Source: Gerris lacustris (taxonomy: Eukaryota > Arthropoda > Insecta > Hemiptera > Gerridae). From it: 64,000 bases of DNA. Positions within the stretch are counted from its first letter, which is position 1; every line of letters starts with the position of its first letter. Of this stretch, positions 32,777 through 44,923 are shown one piece after another. Location: NCBI GenBank assembly GCA_951217055.1, contig OX578286.1, positions 10,799,550 through 10,863,549 on the forward strand. Reading direction: 5' to 3'. The translations under genes were made by a program, and so were the position numbers. The notes beneath the pieces were generated by a model. It was not told the origin of the DNA. It was given only the letters and a program-made list of their open reading frames with translations, and did not search any database.

Positions 32777-32930
32777 AAATGTTCGTTCTTCAAAAGGATC
32801 ACATAGCTTCCGTTATCTTCAATAAGCTCGGAACCAAAAAACAAAACAATTTTGACAGTCTTTCCTTCTAACTCTGTCAAAGAAGAAATGGCGGAAACAA
32901 TTAAATATAATAAACAGTAATAAGATGTAA

Positions 32931-33866
32931 AAGCATATATCATCAATAAAATACATGATAAGACGCGAGGAAGCTATGTGCCACACTAATTGGATAAAGA
33001 ATTTATTTTAATTATTGCCTTATTTTTGTCACAAATTAAGTAAATATATAGCTTTGATCAGAAAAAAGGAAAAATGTTTATAACTTAATTTAAAGGGTAA
33101 AATAAACACAAAAAAATATTCACCATAAAACTTTTGTCCGTTTTTGAACGTTCCATAAAAAAAAGTATATACTTAAAAATAATTGTTTTTTTATTTTTTA
33201 TAATACTTTCTTTTTCCCACACACTTAATTAAGTTAAAGTTTTATATAGCTTTGAATAAAAAAAATAAAATAAAAAAACTTTTTATTTAAAGTAAGTATA
33301 GTTATTTTATTTAAGGGGTGAGAATCGATGCAAAAAAACCTACCCCATACATTATAATCATAAGTATAAACCGTTTATTTCAAATGAATGGTCATATGTA
33401 TGTAACATTTTTTTTGTGATCTTTTTAATTTTTTTTTTTGTTTAAAAAAAACCACCCCTCTCGAAAAAGTATTCTTTTTTTTGACAGACTTTAAAAAAAA
33501 AATGCAAAAAAAAACCAAAAAGGGTTCTTTGTGATTGTAACGAAGACTTAACTTATGACTTTAGAATATCAGGTTGCAAAAAAAATATGAAGCATAATTT
33601 TTAAACAATAGAGTTGATTTTGAATGACGTCTTACTTGATCAACCGTATACGAGAGATTTTTTTTTATTTCTAAGCTGTTAAGGATTTGAGTAGGTACTC
33701 TAATCTACCAATATACGAGTAAGTCGTGTAGTTGTCAGCTATATCTATATCTATACTCTAAAGAAGTAATACTGAATGAAGCTGTAATCAATTTACTTAT
33801 GAATGAGTTGTCAAGTATCGATTTAGCTAAATTTAAAAAATTCGTGTGATGTCGCGGGACACCCGG
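32931..33866. other. Family B scrap, then empty AT-rich sequence
   Basis: 32931-32990 (ATCAATAAAATACATGATAA, GGAAGCTATGTGCCACACTA) is the inverted family B left end. From 33000 to 33845 I see only AT-rich sequence. Confidence 0.55.
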
Positions 33867-34930
33867 TAGTAACGAAGTTCCTTACATTTTTCATTAAATA
33901 TAAATTATAAAATCACACTGCTAAGTACGTATATATTGCTAACTACTTATACATGGCGGAGTTAGAAAAGAGACAAAATTAAAAGTAACGAACTGTTTGT
34001 ACCTAGCAGGGTTAAGGAAAAATTAAAAGAAAATCATTATTTGTATAATTAAAGCAAGCGTCTTACTATAAAAATATATATTGAATATAAGAAAAAAGTT
34101 GATCATGATGAGTTTATAGTTAAAGAGTATGTTTGTTAAAGGATGTTGGATTGAAATAGGACTGTTTTCTACCTACCCGGCCTATTAATTTAAAATATAT
34201 CTCTTCCCTACTCTAAAGCTTTTGCTTGAATCCGGTTGAAATTTTACATGGCTGTTTCAATTGTATACTTTAGACAATGTGTAAGAAGCTTTATTAAAAT
34301 CGTTATACGTTAGAACAGAAGATACCGGTAAAAACGTTGTTTTCTTTATTTTAAACGTTTGGGTCCACTTTAATAAATTTAGCCATCTTTATCATTTCAT
34401 AACAGTGTCGGTTTCGTTTTACTAAAAGAAATATTTAAAAAATTTGTTTGTCTCATTAAATAGATGAAGTTAGAATTTTTTCTTGGATTAAATACGCAGT
34501 ATTATAATAATATACCTAATATATTGAAATAAGTGTCAGCACAGATCCATTTTACTTTTAATAAGACTGTGATTATATTTTCGATATTTACAAAACCAAG
34601 TGACATTTTGACATATAACAAAAATAAACAAGTCAAGTAACAGGCTTTCCATAATAACATTTTTTCCCGTCTATTTGCAGCTTACGTTTACGCGAGCGTT
34701 GCGCGTGAACGCTTGGGCGGATAACGTTTTCCAACGAACTCAGCCTGGGCATTAGTAAAATGAACATGTGTACCAAATTTCAACGAACTCGGTGATCTTT
34801 TACTCAAGTTATCGTCATCGGTAGATTTCGTGACGGTTTTTGCGTGACATTTATTTTGTGACGGTGACTTTGGTCGTTTTTTTTGGATTTACTCCCGGGC
34901 TCCAGAACGTACCATAAGGAACTTCGTTCC
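33845..34930 (-). mobile_element. Family A, copy 4, with internal insertion
   Basis: It starts GATGTCGCGGGACACCCGG and AACGAAGTTCCTTACATTTT and ends CCATAAGGAACTTCGTTCCA. It is about 1.06 kb instead of 0.75-0.86 kb because 34485-34678 has no counterpart in copies 2, 3 and 5. Confidence 0.8.
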
Positions 34931-34974
34931 AAAAAACGTATATCTATATACCTAGACTGAACGTATATCTGTAT

Positions 34975-35345
34975 ACCTAGACGGTTGAAATTAATCTTGG
35001 TCTATCTACGGACTACTTATTTCGTCAAACAATCGATTTCATAAAAATAAGATAAGTTCTTTTGAAGATATAGGTGCAAATTAATGTATGCTTGTGCGCA
35101 TGTGGGAAATAAATAAATGGGCGCAGAAGGTTGAAACTTATATGGGACCAATAATGGGCTAATCATGTCCTACCACATAAATTTCATTAATATCGGACGA
35201 CTAGTTTTTATGATATTATGTTGGTTCCACAAAAAATGAACTAGAGACAGACAGACGAAAAACAGATGTGAAACCAAAAATCTTCCCTCATAACTGAACT
35301 GGATTTCTGTCTTGGATTTTTTTCAAATTGGATATATAAAAAAGT
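34975..35345 (+). repeat. Family B partial copy
   Basis: GACGGTTGAAATTAATCTTG, AGAAGGTTGAAACTTATATG, CCTACCACATAAATTTCATT and an AGACAGACAGAC tract in family B order. Confidence 0.65.
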
Positions 35346-35394
35346 GGAAATATAAAATTGAAGAAAAAAATTGTATATACAGTGTGTCCCAAGA

Positions 35395-35690
35395 TAGAGT
35401 TGATGTTCCCTGATGTCTGAAACGGATTTCTGTCTTGGAATTTTTGAAATCGGAGACACAAAATATTTTTGTTCTTTAGGACGATCACATAGCTTCCATT
35501 ACCTTCGGTTAGCTAAATTCCGAATACGCTCGGAAGTAAAAGGACTAAAAAGACGCAACACTAACAAAAATGTTTTAAGTATCTACTATTTAATGTTAAT
35601 TTTAAATCATTTTGCTTCCAAGCTTACCGAAGGTAATGGAAGCTATGTGATCGTTCCGAAGAACGAACAATGTTTAGGTCCCCGAATGTA
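35395..35690. repeat. Head-to-head family B right ends
   Basis: ATGTTCCCTGATGTCTGAAA to GCTTCCATTACCTTCGGTTA (plus) faces CTTACCGAAGGTAATGGAAG to GATCGTTCCGAAGAACGAAC (minus). Confidence 0.7.
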
Positions 35691-35694
35691 GCAA

Positions 35695-35910
35695 ATAGCC
35701 CCAGATTAATTATTAGAACCGTCTGCGCTCTTTAACTTTTGCTAAATTGATACTTTAATTCATGTAAAAACTCAAAAACAATTTTGACACATTAAAAAAA
35801 CGGGGGAAACAATTAAACAAATTAGACAATAATGGCTTGTAAAAGTATAAAATCAATAAAGCATATATGTGATAGGATGCAAGGAAGCTATCTGCCACAC
35901 CAATTGGCAG
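35695..35910 (-). repeat. Family B left part, inverted
   Basis: TAGCCCCAGATTAATTATTA, CGTCTGCGCTCTTTAACTTT, GATAGGATGCAAGGAAGCTA and GCCACACCAATTGGCAG. Confidence 0.7.
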
Positions 35911-36669
35911 TCTATTTTAAATAACAATTAAGATACATAAAAAAAAAAAATTGCTAACTGCAAGTATAACAGAAAAAAAGTTATAAAGTATTTCAAATGA
36001 ACATTTTCACTTCATGATTGCAAAAGCAGTCCTCTCTCCTTTTTTTTTCTTTTTTTTAAGAAAAAAAAACTTTTTTATTTGGACCCCAATTTTCACAAGA
36101 TGAAGGGGGGTTTCTTTTGTATATATATAAAAAAATTCAAAAATACCCACCCCCGAAAAAACTCTCGTTTCATCGCCTTTCGTGCCCAATCATCGCTGTT
36201 CATAAAAAAAGAACAGGGGGGGGGGGGGGGGGGGGGGCAAGGGGGAATAGGGTGAAGAAAAGAGTGGGGGGACAACACTTGAAAAGAATCAAGGCATAAG
36301 TATAACTAGAAGGGGGGCAACGAAAAAAAAGAGACCAAGCAGAATTGAAGATTTTTAAAGGGAAGGCCCTTATTGAAAATTCAATGCACTTTTTTCTCCC
36401 CTAACCTCCCCCCTTTTCGTATTAAAAAAAATATATAAAATGGAAATACACCCCCTCCCTTCTAAAGAGACTTGGGTAATAAATCGTTACCATGACAACG
36501 CTCCGCCTACTAACCTCCCCCCAAAGTAACACTCCCATTTTTGAAATATTTCGACGCGAGAGGCATGTTTTTTAAAAAATATTTTATTCTCTAATTCTTA
36601 TAACATAATCTTTCTGTGTTTTACATCTTATACAAATCCCCGAAAATGTTTACAAATTAATAATTGTAC
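35911..36669. other. Homopolymer-rich non-coding block next to (TA)n
   Basis: Contains G22 (36216-36237), A/T runs and CCCCC blocks. An X-box-like GTTACCATGACAAC is at 36486. No gene. Confidence 0.5.
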
Positions 36670-36862
<193 letters not shown>

Positions 36863-36898
36863 ATATGCATTTAATAGTTTGTACATTTTGTTTTGTTT

Positions 36899-37031
36899 GA
36901 GTATGATTCTTCTGGCCGTGTATGCCAAATTTTATCAGAGTCGACTTAGTATTTTAGCCATATATATGGCTAAAATACTGAGGTGATTTTGATAAAATTT
37001 GGCATACATGCTCAGAAGAACCATGTACTCC
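36899..37031. repeat. Near-perfect 130-bp palindrome of family C core
   Basis: GAGTATGATTCTTCTGGCCG ... is mirrored by ... CAGAAGAACCATGTACTC. The centre AGTATTTTAGCCATATATAT-GGCTAAAATACT is a perfect 32-bp palindrome. Each arm is the family C module TATGCCAAATTTTATCA. It directly follows the (TA)n tract. Confidence 0.9.
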
Positions 37032-37177
37032 TAAAAAAATACCCTTATTTGAAAAATCGTTAAAAGAAAATATTACATAAAAACGATTTTGATTAAGTAA
37101 TTCTAAAAAAGTCTATTAAAATACGCATGTAACCATATATTATGTCTTTATCCAAGAACAACTGTTTAAATGTAAAA

Positions 37178-37668
37178 AAATCGGTCCGAGACAACTCAGA
37201 CAAACTTTCTCATATATACGAATTCATAATTTCAATAATTGTTTAGCCCAGTGTTTTCCATTTATTAGTTTTCGTATGTACATTTAATTATTATTGAACA
37301 TTTCATCAAAATTTATCATAAAAATAACTTCTTTTCGTTTTCGAGAAATAATTTTTTTTCCGGTTTTTTCAGAGTTTTTGGGGGGTAGCGCCCCCAAATT
37401 TAGAGCTAAAATTCATTTCTCGATTTCGCCTCGGGGTATGATTTTTCTGAACATGTATGCCAAATTTCGTCAAAATCGGCCCAGTAGTTTCTTAGGCTCC
37501 AGGCGTCTGCACAGACGACAGACGACAGACGACAGACGACGGACAGACATTTTTTAAAAACCACTTTTTTGGACTCAGGGGACCTCAAAACGTGTAAATC
37601 CATCAAAATCTCAAAATCGAATTTTCGCGCCATCACAATACTTTCTCTTTATATGAGAAAGTAAAAAG
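37178..37668 (+). mobile_element. Family C dispersed repeat, copy B
   Basis: Same layout as 6235-6828, with a GACGACAGACGACAGAC array at 37514-37545 and the terminal CTTTCTCTTTATATGAGAAAG hairpin plus TAAAAAG. Confidence 0.8.
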
Positions 37669-37699
37669 TCTGTCTGAGACATCTCAGACTACTTCCTCA

Positions 37700-38160
37700 T
37701 AATATAATCTCGGTCCTAGATCCCATAAACTCTTTGTGAAAACTTTTTGTGAACCAACATATCTTAAAAACTACATGCCCGATTTTAATCTAATTTGCAT
37801 GGTAGATCATAATTAGCCCATTGTTGGTCCCATATAAGTTTTAACCTTCGGCGCTCCTTTGTTTCTCTTCCACATGCACACAAACATACATTTATTTACA
37901 CCTATAGCTTCATAGTAGATATGTGACTTTTATAGTTAATTAAAAGTAACCCGCAGATAGCCCCAGATTAATTTGAACCGTCTGCGCTCTTTAACTTTTG
38001 CTTAATTTATACTTTATTTCATGTAAAAAATTAATTTTGACAGAAAAAAATGGGGGAAACAAACCAATAAGACAATAATGGCTTGTAAAAGTATGCCATT
38101 AATAAAGTTTGTGATAGGATGCGAGGAAGCTAAGTGCCACGCCAATTGGCAGTCTATTTT
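37700..38160 (-). repeat. Family B copy lacking the right end
   Basis: From TGTGAACCAACATATCTTAA through GTTGGTCCCATATAAGTTTT, TAGCCCCAGATTAATTTGAA to GCGAGGAAGCTAAGTGCCAC in reverse order. Confidence 0.75.
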
Positions 38161-38261
38161 TTTAATTATAACTTAATGTGTTAAGTTAATAAATTAATTT
38201 AATTTGATATTATGACATTTGAAATTTACTAAAGATTGTTAGGATCCCAACTTCAAAATTG

Positions 38262-38700
38262 CAAAAAAGAAGATTGTTACAATGCCTACTCCACATATTG
38301 TAATAAAAAAAAAGATTGTTACAATGCCTAAAGTCACATTTGTTAAAAGAAAGATTGTTACAATGCCTACTTCACATATTGCAATAAAAAGAAAGATTGT
38401 TACAATGCCTATTTCACATATTGCAATAATAAGAAAGATTGTTAGAATGCCTATTTCATATATTGCAATAAAAAGAAAGATTGTTACAATGCCTACTTCA
38501 CATATTGCAAAAAAGAAAGATTGTTAGAATGCCTATTTCATATATTGCAATAAAAAGAAAGATTGTTACAATACCTACTTCACACATTGCAATAAAAAAT
38601 AAAGATTGTTAGAATGCCTACTTCACATATTGCAATAAAAAGTAAGATTGTTAGAATGCCTTCTTCCCATATTGTTTTAAAAAGAAAGATGGTTAGAAAT
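38262..38700. repeat. 42-bp tandem array, about 10 units
   Basis: AAAGATTGTTACAATGCCTA recurs about every 42 bp from 38272 (38281 and 38323 for AATGCC). A plus frame is open for 81 codons only because 42 is a multiple of 3. Confidence 0.92.
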
Positions 38701-39339
38701 TCCTACATTCCGCTTTCTTGATTACACGCCAAGGATGATAAAAAGAAAAAGAAAAAAAGGAATATATAAATATAAAAAGAACTCAGCCCCTTTCAAAAAC
38801 TCCATCAACCCTCAAGTTAAAAAAATTTGACTTACAAAATAGATTTCAAGACATCTCATCGACGATTCCACCCTCAACATCTTTCATTTTATCCTGACTA
38901 CTTTCTCTTCTAAAGTCTGATAAAAAAACGAAGGAAAATCTAAATATTAAATGAGGAGGGTCAGGATGACGTCATTTTTAAGTTAAGTGATGAAGGACTC
39001 TCTGAAAATTTCTCAATTATTATTTAGAGAGATTACAACTTATTTTGTTAATAAACGCGGCCAAATTCTGTACAATTTAATTGTTTATTAGTAAACAAGA
39101 ATTATTATTAGTTAACAATTAATTATTATTAGTTAATGAATTATTGTTAGTTAACAAGAATTTTAACCTACTGTAGCGTTAAAAAGCTCTTATCAATTGC
39201 AACCTTTTATACATACAACTACACATAAAATCTAAGAAAAATTTACAAATTTAATTGTTTATCAGAAAATATTTACATACCTATATTTACAAGCTTTAGT
39301 CAAACACAACTTCTTACATTCAAAACTTCCTTTAAAAAT
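38701..39339. other. AT-rich non-coding stretch
   Basis: A short decayed repeat (TTATTATTAGTTAACAA) at 39080-39165. Nothing else. Confidence 0.5.
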
Positions 39340-40165
39340 AGACTACCAATTAGTGAGGCGCATAGCTTCCTCGAAATTTGTTTCTCTTCCACATGCGCAT
39401 GAACATACATTTATTTACACCTATAGCTTCAAAAGTATTTATCTGATTTGAATGAAACTTTTATAGTTTATCGAAAGTAGCCTAAAGATTGCCCCAGATA
39501 ACTTTGAATAGTCTGCGCTCTTTAACTTTTGCTTAATTGATACTTTAATACAAGTAAAAAATCAAAACAATTATGACTGATTAAAAAAATGGGGGAATCA
39601 AAAATATTACACAATAATGGCTTGTAAAAGCATAAAATTCAATAAAATACGTGGTTAGGATGCGAGGAAGCTATGTGCCACACCAATTGGCAGTTTATAT
39701 TTACATGAATCAAAGTATCAATTAAGCAAAAATTAAAGAGCGTAGACAGACGGTTGAAATTAAACTATCTGCAGGCTATCTGCGGGCTACTTTTGATAAA
39801 CTATAAAAGTTTTATACAAATCAGATAACTAGGTTTGAAGCTCTAGATGTAAATAATTGTATGTTTGTGCGCTTGTAGAAGAGAAACAAATGAACGAAAG
39901 AGGTTGAAACTTATATGGGACCAACAATAATCTAAATATGACCTACCATACAAAATTCATTAAAATCGAACGACTAGTTTTTAAGATATGTTGGTTCGAA
40001 AAAATTGAATGACAGACCGACAGACCAACAGATAGGAACCAAATATGTTCCCTGATGTCTGAAATGGATTTATGTCTTGGAATTTTTGAAATCGGAGACA
40101 GAAAATAATTTCGTACTTCAGAACGATCATATAGCTTCCGTTACCCTCGGTAAGCTCGGAAGCAA
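39340..40165. repeat. Family B head-to-head dimer
   Basis: 39340-39695 is in reverse and 39696-40165 in forward orientation. They meet at GCCACACCAATTGGCAG, and the forward copy ends GCTTCCGTTACCCTCGGTAA. The CAGATAA / TTATCTG and CATGCGCATGAACATA parts confirm the mirror order. Confidence 0.7.
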
Positions 40166-40414
40166 AAGCTATGAGAGAAGAAATAACTATAAACAATGTA
40201 TGTATTTTTGTGTGACAAAATATTGTGTACGCCGGCCAGGTTCACTCAAATTCTAGATTTGCGTGATTCTTTATTATTCGATCTAGTTGTGCAGCAATTT
40301 AAAGTAAATTATTTGGAAAGCGCAGGATAATTAAAATTGACCTAGACACCAGTTAAACGGACATCCCCTGTAATGTATGCATTACTTACCAATATTTTTC
40401 ATTTACTTCATTAT
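40166..40414. other. Non-coding spacer
   Basis: Nothing recognised. Confidence 0.5.
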
Positions 40415-41290
40415 TTCGGCCTTTAAAGGACGGAAATATCGCCTTTTTTACACATCTTCTCAATTTTATCATCAGCGTTAAAGATGTAAATTTCAACATT
40501 AGGTCATTAAAGGACGGAAATATCGCCTTTTTTGACACATCTTCTGAATTTGAACATCAGCGTTAAATATGTAAATTTAAACATTAAGTCATTAAAGGAC
40601 GCAAAATATCGCCTTTTTGACACATCTTCTGAATTTGATCATCAGCGTTAAAGATGTAAATTTAAACATTAGGTCATTAAAGGACGGAAATACCGCCTTG
40701 ATTTACACATCTTCTTAATTTGATCATCAGCGTTAAAGATGTAAATTTCAACATTAGGTCATTAAAGGACGGAAATATCGCCTTGATTTACACATCTTCT
40801 GAATTTGATCATCAGTGTTAAAGATGTAAATTTCAACATTAGGTCATTAAAGGACGGAAATATCGCCTTGATTTACACATCATCTGTATTTGATCATCAG
40901 CGTTAAAGATGTAAATTTCAACATTAGGTCATTAAAGGACGGAAATATCGCCTTGATTTACACATCATCTGAATTTGATCATCAGCGTTAAAGATGTAAA
41001 TTTCAACATTAGGTCATTAAAGGACGGAAATATCGCCTTGATTTACACATCTTCTTAATTTGATCATCAGCGTTAAAGATGTAAATTTCAACATTAGGTC
41101 ATTAAAGGACGGAAATATCGCCTTGATTTAATTTGATCATCAGCGTTAAAGATGTAAATTTAAACATTAGGTCATTAAAGGACGGAAATATCGCCTTGAT
41201 TTACACATCTTCTGAATTTGATCATCAGCGTTAAAGATGTAAATTTAAACATTAATGGACGAAAATATCGTATTTTTTTTACACACATTC
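40415..41290. repeat. 85-bp tandem array, about 10-11 units, hairpin-forming
   Basis: GTCATTAAAGGACGG recurs at 40503, 40588 (one base variant), 40673, 40758, 40843, 40928, 41013 and 41098, all 85 bp apart. The next interval is 73 bp because a CACATCTTCTGA block is lost. Within each unit GATTTACACATCTT and AAGATGTAAAT can pair as a stem. Confidence 0.95.
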
Positions 41291-42289
41291 TTAATTTGAT
41301 CGGTGTTAGTTTTAAGATATAAATTTCAATATTTAACATTAAACATGTAAATTCTCTAAGAATCGAATTATACATGTCGGAGTTTAGACCTTGGACCCAG
41401 GCGAATTAACTTCACTTGACTACGCTCATAAACAACAATTTTGAATGATAAAAAGATTATTTATAAAAGTATACTTTGGCGTCCATTTTTCAACACATGA
41501 TTTTTTTCCTAAAGCCATATTGCACATAAAAAGAGTCGACTTATAAACGCCATCTTGTTCTTTTACAATATAAAATATATAAAGTACAATAGCTTTAACA
41601 CAATACATTCTACTGTATGTCCAGCGGACCAGTAGTAATACATACCTAGTACAATATCAGACAAACCCTAATCCAGGCAGAAGGTTCATTTTACCCTAAG
41701 GTACAAAGTACAAAAGAGTACTCAAACCCTAACCCTAACTAGTACAAAGGTCAGAATATACCAATACAAAAAGAGCACGAGCCATAAGATCACCCTATAT
41801 TTTTAGGGCACTATTTTTATTATTCTCTTACTGACCCCTAGGTGTAGGGTCGGTTACAAAAAAATATGAAGACCTAAAAACCTTTTCCGTAACCCTTGAC
41901 TACAAAAAGTACCCTTTTGAATTCATATGCAAATTATTCTAAATGCGGCGTTTCCTTAATCGCGCAGTTCCTAAATATTTAATTTACGAAAAATTTAATT
42001 AGTTATTTGTCCTATCATATAATATAGCTTAAAATATTAATTTTTGACCGCATATAAAGTATAATTATGTACACAAAGTCGTCTTCAACTAACATCTATA
42101 TTTCATGAACCATCTTCTCCAGTGTCTACAGTCTTAAGGTGGGTTCATTTATATCTGTATTCATCCTTATTATTTCATTACCACATTTTCAGTAGGTAGT
42201 TGCTACAAAGTTTTAACAGTTCTATTTTAAATGTAATAAAACTTTAAGTGCCAATTACCATCAATATTTCATAAACGATCATCAACCCA
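41291..42289. other. Non-coding stretch
   Basis: No gene. AACCCTAACCCTAACT at about 41726 is only two telomere-like units. Confidence 0.5.
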
Positions 42290-43058
42290 TCTATGTCAAT
42301 TAATATATACATGAAAAACGTTTTTCCATTTTGAAATTGGTACTCCAAACCCCATGGAAACGATGATTTCAAAAAGTTTTGAGTTCAAGGTCACCACAGC
42401 AAATGCTTGGTTTTGCATTTGAAACTGTTTTGAAAAAATTGCATGGAAACAGGTATTGAATTGAAAATAGATTTGAATCATGCACAATAGGCAGGATGAG
42501 CAGAGATATGATAACCTGACTTAACTATAGCTAGTCTGGGTGTTTATAGTTTTCAAAATTGTTGTGAAACTGTTTTGGAAACTCCTCATGGAAACACGTT
42601 TATAGGTTTGAAACCAAAACAGTTTTCAAAACGGGTTTGAGAACACATGGAAGCGTAGTAACAAAGTTTTAAGACAATTCTATTTTAAATTAATTACAGA
42701 CTAATGTGTCAACAACGCAATCTCTAGGACAATGTCTAGAAAGGTTTTTTTACAAGATGAGATGGTGTTTATAAACACCAAATAAACGATTAATTAATTT
42801 ATCTTTTATTAAATTTGAATCTTAATAATTAATTATTAATTTATTTGTTAACAGAGACATAAAAAATTTGGTAACCTTGTATCAGAATTAATGTCTTTTA
42901 GTAAATATATCCACGATAAACATATATAATCGAAGTTATAGCGGACTCAGAGGTGACAGAGGTCATGTTGCTTGTAGGAACAATGTAAGACAGACAGTGC
43001 TTAGTAAAATAATGTTCGTTTAATGACCAACCAGTCATTAGGCATGTGAGACCATTGG
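42290..43058. other. Non-coding, with diverged internal repeats
   Basis: CATGGAAAC occurs at 42352, 42441, 42588 and similar motifs with GAAACTGTTTTG (42420, 42566) suggest a very old local repeat. Otherwise empty. Confidence 0.5.
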
Positions 43059-43236
43059 TAGAACTACGCCCTTAACTGGACTTTAGCAGGACTACGGCCT
43101 TAACTGGACTTTAGCAGGACTACGGCCTTAACTGGACTTTAGCAGGACTACGGCCTTAACTGAACTTTAGCAGGACTACGGCCTTAACTGGACTTTAGCA
43201 GGACTACGGCCTTAACTGGACTTTAGCAGGACTACG
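43059..43236. repeat. 28-bp tandem array, about 6.4 copies
   Basis: CTTTAGCAGGACTACGGCCT recurs at 43081, 43109, 43137, 43165, 43193 and 43221. Confidence 0.96.
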
Positions 43237-43394
43237 CCCTAGGGCTGTTGGTCCACGGAGTTACTTAGTTTAGGTATTAGGGTATAAAGACATCAGTAAC
43301 ATTTTTACTTTCTAATACCCGTAATATAGGTAAATAAAGTGAAAGTATTAAACGTATTATAGAATTTAATTTCAGTATCACAATGAGTATTGTG

Positions 43395-43770
43395 TTTGGA
43401 AAAGTTTTGTTCGACTTAGATAAACTGATTTGTTATTTTTAACATTTCCAAAATTTTGTTGTTCTTCATTAGCAGTTTCCAAAAATAAGGAAGGCTATAA
43501 CTATCATATTTAAAGTTTTGATAGAGATATTAAACTGATTTTTTGTTCATGATTAGTAGTTTTTATCAATTAATAAGTCTGTAACTATCATATTTAAAGT
43601 TTTGTTTGAGATTGTTAGACTAATTTGTTGTTCTTGATTAACAGTTTTTAAGAATTAAAAAGCTTGCAAATATCATATATTAAGTGGTGTTAGAGATTTA
43701 GACTGATTTGTTGTTCTTGATTAATAGTTTCCAACAATTAAGAAGCCTGTACCTGTCTTATAGTTACGGT
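43395..43770 (-). repeat. Diverged inverted copies of the 75-bp satellite
   Basis: GTAACTATCATATTTAAAG, TTGTTAGACTAATTTGTTGT and TCTTGATTAACAGTTT are the reverse complement of the 75-bp unit at 45295-47190. Three to four old copies with many differences. Confidence 0.8.
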
Positions 43771-44670
43771 TGTTTTTATGAAATTCTATTGCAACTCTCT
43801 CAAGCTTTTGAATTAATTAATATCATTTGCAATTGATGTTACAACTTCAGACCCTCCGAAATCCCGAAAGAGTTTAAGGGCTATAAGAGTGTTTGGCTCT
43901 CGGAAATTTTATCGATATCTGTCGGTCCGTCGTGATTTGTAGCGCTCGAATTCACTTAATTCACGTTACCTATTCTTCCCCAGAATATTTAAACTTATTT
44001 AGCCGCGGAAGCTTATGCGTCGGAATAAAATATATAATTGTTAAAATAAATAAACATTTAATAACATCAATTCAATTTTATTAATTAAACTTATAGCGAG
44101 TTAAAGAGAAAGAGAAATAAATTTATTTAAGTTCTCTCTTAACTTTAAGATGCTTATTTTAATTTTAATAAGTTCGTTGTTATGTTAAAGCTACTATAAT
44201 TTATTCTTCAAAACTCAAAACATTAAGCCAGAGAAGATCAGAATATAAAATTGAGTGCTTGAATAATATAAATATCAATTTAAGATAAAAAAAAAACAAA
44301 TTAAAAGGCATTTTTAATTCAATGGAAAAACATTATTATTTAAGATTTACAAAGCATTTAGTTAATATTTTATTTTAATACTACTTGAATATCATTAATT
44401 GTTTAATTTTTTATAAATATTTATATGTATTTTAATATTTTTCCCTTTTCATTATAAATGTTATACAATAATTGTAAGTACATTAACTGTTAAGCATCTA
44501 AGACTGATTTACTCTAATGACTGTGTCGATGTAAGAATTTTAGAAACATTACATTTATGTGGCACATAGCTTTTGTCGAATGATCAATGATCACACGAAA
44601 AATAAAGTCAAAATAAAGTATAATTAGTATTACTAAATAAAGCATGATAATGACAGTGTTACAGATGGTT
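43771..44670. other. AT-rich non-coding stretch
   Basis: No gene recognised; a 63-codon frame at 43893 has no support. Confidence 0.5.
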
Positions 44671-44678
44671 GAAATTTG

Positions 44679-44915
44679 GGGACTTCTTTAGATTGTTAGT
44701 CCCCTTATTAAAAAAATAAGAGGGAAGTAGCAATCTAAAAAAGGTGCACGGAATATTCTTTCTTTAAACTGTTACTCCCCTTATAAAAACAGAAGTGTGA
44801 TAATCCTTTATCTAAAAGTACATTGGACTAAACATCCCTTTATCCTAATAGTTGTTTGGTCAAAGTCATTTATATTTTAAAAAAGAACAGGGGAGTAACA
44901 ATCTAAAGAAGTACC
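44679..44915. mobile_element. MITE F composite copy with 8-bp TSD
   Basis: GAAATTTG at 44671-44678 and 44916-44923 is a perfect 8-bp target duplication. Left TIR GGGGACTTCTTTAGATTGTT, right TIR complement AACAATCTAAAGAAGTACC. Inside the left end lies an extra inverted TIR pair (GAGGGAAGTAGCAATCTAAA at 44728, CTTTAAACTGTTACTCCCC at 44762), so two elements or a rearranged one are fused. Confidence 0.85.
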
Positions 44916-44923
44916 GAAATTTG

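Noticed and set aside
38282..38527. 81-codon frame in the 42-bp array
   Set aside because: Same reason: periodicity keeps the frame open.
40415..41290. 85-bp and 103-bp arrays as CRISPR
   Set aside because: They are continuous tandem repeats without unique spacers, in a eukaryotic context.
41718..41736. CCCTAACCCTAACT as telomeric repeat
   Set aside because: Only about two units, and arthropod telomeres are usually TTAGG.
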